Below, in pieces: positions 1-5,504 of a DNA stretch of 7,830 nucleotides. The DNA is from Acidobacteriota bacterium. Lineage in GTDB: Bacteria > Acidobacteriota > Terriglobia > Terriglobales > Acidobacteriaceae. The first letter of the stretch is position 1. Every line of letters starts with the position of its first letter. The stretch is taken from assembly GCA_021811745.1 (NCBI GenBank), contig JAJZNH010000205.1, positions 1-7,830 on the forward strand. The letters are read 5' to 3'. Position numbers and translations under genes: made by a program. Below the pieces are notes generated by a model, which was not told the origin of the DNA, ran no database searches, and saw only the letters and a program-made list of their open reading frames with translations.

Positions 1-293
1 TCCCTGCGCTGCGGCGGGATCGAGGGGTCTTCTTCCACGGTTACAAAGCTCACGTCGTCGAACTCCAAGGCTTGCGTATCGATCGCTTCCTGGATCAGGT
101 CGCCATACTTTTCGCCAATGTGTTGAAACTCCGGCGAAGGCACGCGCACGTAGAGCGTCCGCCCGGCGGTGTGACTGAACCGCGTCGGCTTCAGCCAGGT
201 CTCAAAGGATTGCCGAATGACCTTTTTTTCTAAGGCCGCGAGAATCTGAAGCCAGGGGTTGAGCGCCGAAGCCGGCGAAACTGCAATTGCCAT
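1..293 (-). CDS. dnaA: Chromosomal replication initiator DnaA, N-terminal part (gene runs off the window)
   Basis: I translated the reverse complement of 1-293. It gives 97 codons from ATG (291-293 on the + strand), open to the window edge. The first ~75 residues match DnaA domain I: a tryptophan near residue 14, a run LEKKVIRQSFETWLKPTRF, then YVRVPSPEFQHIGEKYGDLI. Domain I is the small helical-sheet module that mediates DnaA self-association and helicase loading. The Pro-rich end (DPSIPPQRR) looks like the start of the flexible domain II. The AAA+ ATPase and DNA-binding domains would lie outside the window. An AAGGA Shine-Dalgarno element sits about 9 nt upstream of the ATG on the minus strand. 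The gene diverges from rpmH, a common bacterial arrangement. The identification is confident because both sequence and neighbourhood agree. Confidence 0.93.
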   Translation of the reverse strand, partial: MAIAVSPASALNPWLQILAALEKKVIRQSFETWLKPTRFSHTAGRTLYVRVPSPEFQHIGEKYGDLIQEAIDTQALEFDDVSFVTVEEDPSIPPQRR

Positions 294-808
294 CGTTCCA
301 ATCCTTGCCAGCGTCCGTTCTAAGGTGCAGGGCCCGTCTATTTTACCGAGGTGAAGCAAAGAACAGCCTCCTGGCGCGAGGCCGCAACCTTACGCACTTC
401 CGTTCCCTGCTTATTCACCGTGAGTTTGTCCCAGAAGATTTGCTCTGGGGGCCGTGTTTGCGAATCCCGCTCCGCCAGACTCTAGTAGCCTTCTTGGTCG
501 GACGCTTAAACTTGCTTGAACGGTCCCGATAGTAGCACATCTGGAGCGCGTTGCAATCTCTCTTTCACAAAGTTTTCTGCCCTCACGAAAAGTTGCACCA
601 TTGCTGGTGAAAGATGGCGCATTTGTTACCGGAGTCACTGGTGGAGAACAGGCAAACGCAGTCTCCTCTTCTCTCACTTCGAACCGCTGCTTCGGTTTGC
701 CTGGGCGTCAAGCCCCTCTCGGCGCGCTGCTGGATTCCACTTACGGCCTCCTGTATACTTGGAATTGCTAAGACGCAGATCGCGGAGTAGAAGCAGGAGC
801 GCAAATCT
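294..808. other. dnaA-rpmH divergent intergenic region
   Basis: This 515-bp gap must hold the leaders and promoters of both dnaA (leftward) and the rpmH cluster (rightward). It is less GC-rich than the flanking genes and has no credible gene; the reading frames through it show no family resemblance. I see one good DnaA-box-like 9-mer, TTATTCACC at 411-419, and a poorer one, TCTTTCACA at 561-569. There is no cluster, so I do not call an origin. A 6-bp hairpin, CCCAGA (430-435) with TCTGGG (444-449), lies in the presumptive dnaA leader. On the minus strand TAAAAT (345-340) could be a -10 for dnaA, but no good -35 accompanies it. Confidence 0.5.
731..759 (+). promoter_or_regulatory. Possible sigma-70-type promoter for the rpmH cluster
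   Basis: TATACT at 754-759 is a close match to a -10 hexamer and lies about 50 bp before the rpmH start. The hexamer 17 bp upstream (TGGATT, 731-736) matches the -35 consensus at only three of six positions. The call rests on the -10 and its placement. Confidence 0.35.
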
Positions 809-964
809 ATGCCCAAGCGCACATTTCAACCCAACCGCCGCCGCCGTGTAAAGACACACGGGTTTCGGGCGCGCATGAAGACCAAGTCCGGCGCCGCCGT
901 GCTGAGCCGCCGCCGCGCCGCGGGCCGTAAGCGTGTCACGGTGACCGCCGGTTACCGCGACTGA
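809..964 (+). CDS. rpmH: 50S ribosomal protein L34
   Basis: This 51-residue, extremely basic protein starts [20 protein letters not shown] and continues [21 protein letters not shown], the unmistakable L34 pattern. L34 is a small 23S-rRNA-binding protein of the large subunit, and its usual length is 44-50 residues. The ATG at 809 is preceded by AGGAG (795-799) at 9 nt spacing, a strong site fitting a highly expressed gene. It opens the rpmH-rnpA-yidD-yidC cluster, with rnpA starting 55 bp later. Nothing unusual is seen apart from a slightly extended, arginine-rich N-terminal run. Confidence 0.97.
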   Translation: MPKRTFQPNRRRRVKTHGFRARMKTKSGAAVLSRRRAAGRKRVTVTAGYRD

Positions 965-1019
965 GCCAGCAGCCATTCGTTTGGCGGCGCAGGGCGCTCG
1001 TTGCGGATGAGCTTTCCCC

Positions 1020-1469
1020 ATGATCCTGAATTCCAAGCCCGCTCCGCGCCAATCGCTGGCGGGCGCTCGTCTGCGCAAACACGCCGACTTTGGGCGTGCT
1101 TATGCCGCTAGCCGCAGATTGCAATCTCCGTCCATGCGCTGCTTTCTGGCTCCGCGGTCGACGACAGGCGAAGCGGCCGGTGCCAGGGTCGGCCTGACCG
1201 TCGGCAAGGTCCTAGGCAAAGCACACGAACGCAACCGCATCAAGCGCCGGATGCGCGAAGCATTGCGCCGCCATGTGGAACTTCTGCCCGAAGGATTTGA
1301 TCTGATCCTGCATCCGCGCCGCAGCGTACTCACTATGGAATTCGCAAAGCTCGATGCGGAAATTGAGCACATCCTCCAACGTGCGCGGGCCGAGGCCCAA
1401 CGCTCTGAATCCTGGCTCGGCACCCGGCCGGAACCGCCCACACGCGGCGCGGGAGCCAGGCACGCATGA
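1020..1469 (+). CDS. rnpA: Ribonuclease P protein component
   Basis: This is the protein cofactor that binds the RNase P RNA and the 5' leader of pre-tRNA. The 149-residue product carries the RnpA signature at about residues 56-83: [20 protein letters not shown] followed by [10 protein letters not shown], including the conserved RNR core (71-73). The GFDLILHPR stretch (92-100) matches the family's following strand. The N-terminal [11 protein letters not shown] (18-28) is the usual opening helix. The C-terminal ~25 residues (Arg/Pro/Gly-rich) extend beyond the typical 110-130-residue length and look unstructured. The RBS is modest (GGATGAG near 1005). The stop overlaps the yidD start (ATGA, 1466-1469), implying translational coupling. 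Identification is secure; the exact start is less so. Confidence 0.95.
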   Translation: MILNSKPAPRQSLAGARLRKHADFGRAYAASRRLQSPSMRCFLAPRSTTGEAAGARVGLTVGKVLGKAHERNRIKRRMREALRRHVELLPEGFDLILHPRRSVLTMEFAKLDAEIEHILQRARAEAQRSESWLGTRPEPPTRGAGARHA

Positions 1470-1732
1470 TTACCCGCCTGCTGCTCGCCCTTCTCGCCTT
1501 CTATCGACGCTGGCTTTCCCCGGCGCTGCACAGCTTGGGCACGGGCGGCTGCAAGTATCTGCCCACCTGCTCGGAGTACGCCGCCATCGCCATCGCCACA
1601 CATGGCCCTCTCCGCGGCGGTGCGCTGGCCGCGTGGAGGCTACTGCGCTGTCATCCCTTTGCCCGCGGCGGGCTAGATCCGGTACCCCCTCCCACAATTC
1701 CAAGACCTTTTCACCATGAGCCTTTACCATAG
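1466..1732 (+). CDS. yidD: Membrane protein insertion efficiency factor YidD
   Basis: YidD is a small, membrane-associated protein that assists YidC/Sec-dependent membrane protein insertion. The 88-residue sequence contains the family pattern in order: FYRRWLSP (12-19), [11 protein letters not shown] (29-39), HG (46-47), [12 protein letters not shown] (54-65) and GGLDPVP (68-74). The three conserved cysteines (29, 35, 61) are present. The N-terminal hydrophobic stretch [13 protein letters not shown] is the amphipathic membrane-binding helix. The length is typical (70-90). It overlaps rnpA by 4 bp and lies 51 bp before yidC, the standard gene order. Confidence 0.95.
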   Translation: MITRLLLALLAFYRRWLSPALHSLGTGGCKYLPTCSEYAAIAIATHGPLRGGALAAWRLLRCHPFARGGLDPVPPPTIPRPFHHEPLP

Positions 1733-1771
1733 AAACAGCGGCAGCCCGCAAGGCTGCTCCTTCTAACCGAC

Positions 1772-1776
1772 AGGAA
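1772..1776 (+). promoter_or_regulatory. Ribosome-binding site supporting the TTG start of yidC
   Basis: AGGAA lies 7 nt before TTG at 1784. No in-frame ATG occurs until codon 22 (1847), which is immediately before the first membrane helix, so this site decides the start. Confidence 0.55.
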
Positions 1777-1783
1777 ACGTTCT

Positions 1784-3631
1784 TTGCCCGAAATTCGCAA
1801 TCCCAATCTTCAGAACCAGGGACCCGGAGGCGATGCCCGCTCCAACATGGTCTTCTGGATGCTGCTTCTGCTCGTCTTCCTTGGCTACGAGACCTTTTTC
1901 AACAAGCCCAAGCCTCCACAGCCCAAGCCCGTGCAGAGCCAGAGGCAAGAGCAGAAACCCGCTCAGATGGCCGCTCCTCCCGCGTCCGCTCAACCGCGGG
2001 CTGTCGCGAAGGCCACGAAGCCGGCGCACGCTGTCGCGCCTGCCCCAGTGATCCAAGCCTCGGCACAGTCGCAGATCACGGTCGAAAACGAGCTTTATCG
2101 GATCGTCTTCACGAACCGCGGCGCACAGGTAAAGCAGTGGATTCTGAAGAAGTACTCCGACTCCGAGGGGCGGCCGCTGGATCTGGTGCAACCCGAGGCC
2201 TCGGCGCGCTTCGGTTATCCCTTGAGGCTGTTCACCTACGATCCCGCCCTGACCAGCCAGTTAAACGATGCGCTGTACCAGGTGACGGTGAATGGCGCGC
2301 CGCCGCCCTCGAACGGCCGAGTCGTGGCGCCCGCCACGCTGACGTTTCACTACGCCGTTAATGGCCTGGACGTAGTGAAATCTATCCACTTCAATTCGAG
2401 CTACGTGGTGTCGATTGACACTGCGGTGAAGCGCAATGGCGTGCCGGTGCGCGCGCTGATCGAGTGGCCGGCAGGCCTGGGCGACATGGAGGAGTTCGGG
2501 CCCCCATCGCTCACCCACACCCGCGTGCGCACGCCATCCTACTTCGTGACCTCGGTCGGCGGCAAACAGACAACAGTCGACGCCAAAAAGGTGAGCGGCA
2601 ACGCCACCTTCGATGCGCCATATGGGTACGCCGCCGTTGACGATCTGTATTTCGCCGCAGCCTTCCTGCCCGACGTGCCGGAACGCGCCACCGTGGTCAC
2701 TCTGCACCATACGATCGATATACCCAGCAACCTGAACGACCCGACCAGCAAGAAAACTCCCGACGATGTGATCGGGCTGGCCGTGGGCGATACCAGCGGA
2801 ATTACCCGGCTGCGCCTCTTTGCCGGGCCCAAGGCCGTGGACGTGCTGACCTCGATCCATGCCATCGGCCCTGACGGTAAGGCCAGCGGAAAGTCGCTCG
2901 AACCGCTGATCGAGTTCGGCTGGTGGACCGTCATCGCCAAGCCGCTCTATTTCGCCCTGCGCTTCCTGCGCAACTTGATGGGGCCGGGCAAGTACAACTG
3001 GGGCTGGGCCATCATCATCATCACCGTCATCTTCACCGTGCTCATGCTGCCCACGCGCTTCATGATGATGAAGTCGTCGTTGAAGATGAGGCGCATCCAG
3101 CCCAAGGTGGAGGCCATCAAGAAACGCTACGCTCATCTGAAAATGAACGACCCCAAGAAAGCTCAGATGAACACGGAGATGATGGCACTCTATAAGGAAG
3201 AGGGCATCAACATGTACGGCGGCTGCCTGCCCATGCTGGTGCAGATGCCGCTGTTCTTCGCCTACTACAAGGTGCTGGAAAACGCCATCGAGCTGCGCCA
3301 GGCGCACTGGCTCTGGCTGCCCGATCTGTCCGCGCCCGACCCGACTTACATCCTACCCATCCTCATCATCCTCACCATGTTCGTAACCCAGCTCATCTCG
3401 CCCATGCCGGGCATGGACGCCGCGCAACGGCGCATGATGGCCTTCGTAATGCCGGTGATCATCGGCTTTACGATGTTCCACTTCGCTTCCGGACTGGCGC
3501 TCTATTGGGCTACCAGCAACGTGCTTTATCTGATCATGCAGTTTGGCATCAACCAGTCCAAGATGGGCAGGGAGATGCGTGCCATGGAGACGCGAAAAAC
3601 GCTTAAGAAGGCCGGAGCCGGCCGCCGCTAA
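1784..3631 (+). CDS. yidC: Membrane protein insertase YidC (Oxa1/YidC/Alb3 family, Gram-negative type)
   Basis: YidC inserts and folds inner-membrane proteins, alone or with SecYEG. The product has 615 residues. It has TM1 at ~22-39, a Pro/Ala/Lys-rich linker (~41-95), and a periplasmic beta domain (~98-365) that marks the Gram-negative form. The conserved insertase core follows: NWGWAIIIIT (405-414), KMRRIQPKVEAIKKRY (434-449), EMMALYKEEGINMYGGCLPM (465-484), LRQAHW (504-509), and two C-terminal helices ending ALYWATSNVLYLIMQFGINQ. A basic tail (KTLKKAGAGRR) is typical for ribosome contact. The TTG start is favoured by AGGAA 7 nt upstream and by the MPEIRNPN opening, which I associate with acidobacterial YidC. 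One oddity: aligned on NWG and Pro423, the E. coli groove arginine (R366) is replaced by Thr418; an arginine occurs instead at 425. Confidence 0.96.
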   Translation: MPEIRNPNLQNQGPGGDARSNMVFWMLLLLVFLGYETFFNKPKPPQPKPVQSQRQEQKPAQMAAPPASAQPRAVAKATKPAHAVAPAPVIQASAQSQITVENELYRIVFTNRGAQVKQWILKKYSDSEGRPLDLVQPEASARFGYPLRLFTYDPALTSQLNDALYQVTVNGAPPPSNGRVVAPATLTFHYAVNGLDVVKSIHFNSSYVVSIDTAVKRNGVPVRALIEWPAGLGDMEEFGPPSLTHTRVRTPSYFVTSVGGKQTTVDAKKVSGNATFDAPYGYAAVDDLYFAAAFLPDVPERATVVTLHHTIDIPSNLNDPTSKKTPDDVIGLAVGDTSGITRLRLFAGPKAVDVLTSIHAIGPDGKASGKSLEPLIEFGWWTVIAKPLYFALRFLRNLMGPGKYNWGWAIIIITVIFTVLMLPTRFMMMKSSLKMRRIQPKVEAIKKRYAHLKMNDPKKAQMNTEMMALYKEEGINMYGGCLPMLVQMPLFFAYYKVLENAIELRQAHWLWLPDLSAPDPTYILPILIILTMFVTQLISPMPGMDAAQRRMMAFVMPVIIGFTMFHFASGLALYWATSNVLYLIMQFGINQSKMGREMRAMETRKTLKKAGAGRR

Positions 3632-3679
3632 TGGATCCTCTCGCCGCGGCCGGGCCTTGTGGTTTATCGTGCAAGAGAT

Positions 3680-4405
3680 ATGGCGACCATTGAGACTCAG
3701 ATCCCCCATCCCGAGCCCGAGGCGGAAGAGGTTTACCGGCGCTGGATTCAGTTTCTCGACGACGAGTTCACCCGCCATCAGGGGCCAGAGATACGCGCCG
3801 AGATCGTGCGCGATCAGCTTTACCAGCTCTACCTGGGCCGGCCGCACGGCGGCAAGCTCAACCTGACGCTCACCTCTGAACTGCCCGGCAACGTCCTTGG
3901 CCTCTCGCTGGCCCCCGCCAACGTGACCCTGGAGGTCGAGCACTTTCCCGACATCGATCATGCGCGCTTTGCTCCGCGCAAACCCTTGCTCTGGTTCTGG
4001 CAGATGTTCGACCGTTCTGCGCTGGGGCTGAACCACTGGCTGGGCCTTCGCCTGCGCTGCATGTTGGGCCGCCATATCTTCGCCCACCTAGGCAAGGGCG
4101 TGAGGATTTTTCGCGGCGTCGAACTGCGCTATGGCTACAACCTGTCAATCGGCGACGGGGCTCTCATCCGCCAGGGTGTTCTGTTGAACGACCGCGGCGG
4201 CATCTCCATCGGCGACCGCGCCGTCATTGGTTCCTATGCGCGGATCTTTTCTCTCTCTCACCGCGCGGATGATTACGAGAAGGTGCGGTTGACGCCAACC
4301 CTGATCGGACCGGGAGCGCGCATCGGAAGCCACGCCATCGTGCTGGCCGGACAAAACGTGGCTGATGGCGAAACCGTGGGCAGCTTCCCCGCCGACAGTA
4401 TCTGA
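3680..4405 (+). CDS. Putative hexapeptide-repeat (left-handed beta-helix) acyltransferase
   Basis: The C-terminal half (~138-235 of 241) shows staggered [LIV]-G-x4 hexapeptides: LSIGDGALIRQGVLL, ISIGDRAVIGSYARI, TLIGPGARIGSHAIVLAGQN. This marks the left-handed beta-helix fold of the CysE/NodL/LacA/LpxA acyltransferase superfamily. Histidine 184 in FSLSHRADDY sits where NodL/maltose-acetyltransferase-type enzymes have their catalytic histidine. The ending VGSFPADSI resembles the usual V-G-x-PA-x-x-I terminus, so the gene looks complete. The N-terminal ~135 residues are mixed and contain LLWFWQMFDRSALGLNHWLG; I do not recognise them. An in-frame GTG at 3659 is an alternative start; neither start has a convincing RBS. 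It lies 48 bp after yidC and is probably co-transcribed. The acceptor is unknown; envelope sugar or lipid modification is only a guess. Confidence 0.82.
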   Translation: MATIETQIPHPEPEAEEVYRRWIQFLDDEFTRHQGPEIRAEIVRDQLYQLYLGRPHGGKLNLTLTSELPGNVLGLSLAPANVTLEVEHFPDIDHARFAPRKPLLWFWQMFDRSALGLNHWLGLRLRCMLGRHIFAHLGKGVRIFRGVELRYGYNLSIGDGALIRQGVLLNDRGGISIGDRAVIGSYARIFSLSHRADDYEKVRLTPTLIGPGARIGSHAIVLAGQNVADGETVGSFPADSI

Positions 4406-4714
4406 CACCCTTCCACGGGCACGTCCTCCGCGCGGCGAAATACCGCGCCGCAATGCACCAAGGCTGGTGAAATCCACAAGCGATTCCGGTTTTTGCACTT
4501 GCTTTCACAGATGCAACGCGCCTACGCTCCTTACTCAGTTGGTGACCTTCCAGGAAACTTGGACACGCAGTTCCAGCCTGGCACGACGATGCAAGAGGCG
4601 GTTGACTGCTGCAGTTCATGAGCCGGTTTGCCCGGTCCATGACTTGTATGCACGACCCGATATTGCACCTAAGGCCAAGCGCGAATGAGCGTGGCCCGAC
4701 TGGAGACGAAGATT
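4406..4714. other. Non-coding leader region between the acyltransferase gene and the hairpin array
   Basis: No credible gene is seen. Structured pieces are present. One is a GC-rich hairpin, GCGCGG (4430-4435) with CCGCGC (4443-4448), without a T-tract. A second is TCCAGG (4549-4554) with CTTGGA (4558-4563), the same arms as array unit 1. A third is GGCCA (4673-4677) with TGGCC (4692-4696), enclosing CGC/GCG. If the array is transcribed independently its promoter should lie here, but I cannot pick one: TTGACT at 4602-4607 has no good -10 partner. Confidence 0.4.
4430..4448 (+). terminator. GC-rich hairpin after the acyltransferase gene, weak terminator candidate
   Basis: GCGCGG and CCGCGC form a perfect 6-bp stem with a 7-nt loop 25 bp after the stop codon. 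No run of T follows, so it is not a canonical intrinsic terminator. It could equally be part of the structured region downstream. Confidence 0.25.
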
Positions 4715-4738
4715 CATCCTCGGCATCGCCGCAGGATG
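4715..4738 (+). other. Left-border hairpin of the array
   Basis: Positions 4715-4724 pair with 4728-4738, giving 10 bp around a three-base loop (ATC) with C4732 bulged. Its centre (4726) falls on the half-period register of the array, 49 nt before the next half-period position (~4775), where a short GGC-CCA-GCC hairpin sits. Confidence 0.55.
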
Positions 4739-4789
4739 CAAGGTTCGAGAAACGTCTGGGACTCATCATTGGCCCAGCCGTACCGGCAG

Positions 4790-5277
4790 GATCCAGGGAC
4801 GCTTGGAGACGCAGGTATGGCAACACTAGGAGACGTGAGATTCGGGGTACCCCGGAGATCGGTCGACCGGTGAGCCGGAAAGCGCGAAAGCCGGGGAAAC
4901 CCGGCAATCGGCAAGCCGGCGACGCCGGCAGGTGTGCGATTCAGGGCAACCTGGAGAACCACCGGCAGGCAGGCTGGCGGGTGAAGATGCGGGGCAACCC
5001 AAAGCTTCGCTGCTGGTGTCGCGGAAGGAACGAAGATTCGGGGCGACCCGAAGATTCGCCCTCCGAATTGCCGGAACGTCGAGGGCTTGGGGCAACCCGG
5101 GGCTTCGACAGAAGGCGCTGCTAGAACGCGGGAATTCGGGGCGACCTGAAGACTTGGCGCGGCAGGACTGAAGGGTGCGGGATTCGAGGAAACTCGATGA
5201 TCCATCGCCGGCACGGCTTTCAGATGCGGAACCGAGGTAGCTCGGAGCTTCATCTTCGAGCCGCAGGGGACAATGAA
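4790..5277 (+). repeat. Ten tandem ~49-nt units, each with a tetraloop-capped hairpin
   Basis: Units start at 4790, 4839, 4888, 4938, 4986, 5035, 5084, 5133, 5181 and 5229. Upper stems with their loops are: TCCAGG-GACG-CTTGGA, TTCGGG-GTAC-CCCGGA, GCCGGG-GAAA-CCCGGC, TTCAGG-GCAA-CCTGGA, TGCGGG-GCAA-CCCAAA (two mismatches), TTCGGG-GCGA-CCCGAA, CTTGGG-GCAA-CCCGGG, TTCGGG-GCGA-CCTGAA, TTCGAG-GAAA-CTCGAT and ACCGAG-GTAG-CTCGGA. In most units GA precedes and GA follows the upper stem, a tandem G-A mismatch. A lower stem often follows: 5031-5034/5055-5058 in unit 6, 5078-5084/5103-5109 in unit 7, 5223-5226/5251-5254 in unit 10. Unit 7 gives a 14-position hairpin with one G-G mismatch. Repeats share structure more than sequence. 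Degenerate units with GAAA in register sit at 4749-4752 and 5286-5289. Confidence 0.88.
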
Positions 5278-5308
5278 TGGTCTAAGAAATCTGGGAGTTC
5301 ATCCTATC

Positions 5309-5336
5309 GGCGCCAGGGGCGAAAGCTCCTGGCGCC
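5309..5336 (+). other. Stable 12-bp GAAA-capped hairpin closing the array region
   Basis: GGCGCCAGGGGC (5309-5320) pairs along its whole length with GCTCCTGGCGCC (5325-5336), one G-T wobble included, around a GAAA tetraloop. It is out of register with the 49-nt period (84 nt after the last unit's loop). Only a few T follow (TTCAACTTT), so it may be a 3'-end stabiliser or a Rho-independent-like terminator without a good U-tract. It lies 168 bp before the rhodanese gene. Confidence 0.7.
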
Positions 5337-5504
5337 TTCAACTTTGGGGTTGTACCACAGCTCTCCGCGAACGCATTGGAACGCTGCTCGCGCCACGCCT
5401 GCCGTGCAACCGCGCACCGCAACTCATCCACTTGCCATGACTTGCCGAAGAGCGAATCGCAGCGCTCCGGCGCGGCACGTTACACTGGTTGCGGAGATTC
5501 CACG

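Larger units (their letters stand above)
4715..5336 (+). ncRNA. Candidate structured non-coding RNA built from tandem GNRA-capped hairpins
   Basis: The whole 620-nt stretch folds on paper as a string of local hairpins, bounded by two strong ones. The left border is CATCCTCGGC (4715-4724) with GCCG-C-AGGATG (4728-4738), 10 bp with one bulged C and an ATC loop. The right border is the 12-bp GAAA hairpin at 5309-5336. Between them lies a 49-nt-period array. The RNA strand is +: loops read GAAA, GCAA or GCGA there, and G-T pairs in several stems would be A-C clashes on the other strand. Stem sequences vary between units while pairing is kept, which is internal covariation. The period is not a multiple of three, which argues against coding. 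I do not recognise a described family. Promoter and true ends are not identified, and transcription is inferred, not shown. Confidence 0.72.

Noticed and set aside
411..569. Replication origin from DnaA boxes near dnaA
   Set aside because: Only one near-consensus 9-mer (411-419) and one poor match (561-569); there is no cluster and no clear AT-rich unwinding element.
1100..1603. Long antisense frames over rnpA, yidD and yidC
   Set aside because: They are shadows of well-identified genes in a GC-rich sequence and have no RBS or recognisable motifs.
3631..3693. Short frame overlapping the yidC stop (ATG at 3631, TAATG overlap)
   Set aside because: It encodes only 20 residues without family resemblance and is out of frame with the acyltransferase, so it is probably accidental.
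4668..4820. Possible 11-nt GAAA-tetraloop receptor: CCTAAG (4668-4673) with TATGG (4816-4820)
   Set aside because: Both halves match the known receptor strands, but bases beside them do not continue a helix (A-C, C-A and G-G clashes), and such short words are expected by chance.
4618..5124. Open frame of 168 codons across the hairpin array
   Set aside because: The 48-50 nt period is not a multiple of three, the product is low-complexity Arg/Gly/Pro-rich, there is no RBS, and the hairpins explain the sequence better.
4790..5277. CRISPR array
   Set aside because: The period is regular, but there is no conserved repeat separated by unique spacers; the sequence varies throughout and structure, not sequence, is conserved.
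4790..5277. REP/BIME-type extragenic palindromes or integron attC cluster
   Set aside because: REPs have a conserved head sequence and attC sites have conserved core ends; neither is seen. GNRA loops and + strand wobble bias point to RNA function.
4638..5444. 10-bp direct repeat CCATGACTTG at 4638-4647 and 5435-5444 flanking the array
   Set aside because: One 10-bp match over ~800 bp is near chance expectation, and no element ends or inverted termini accompany it.
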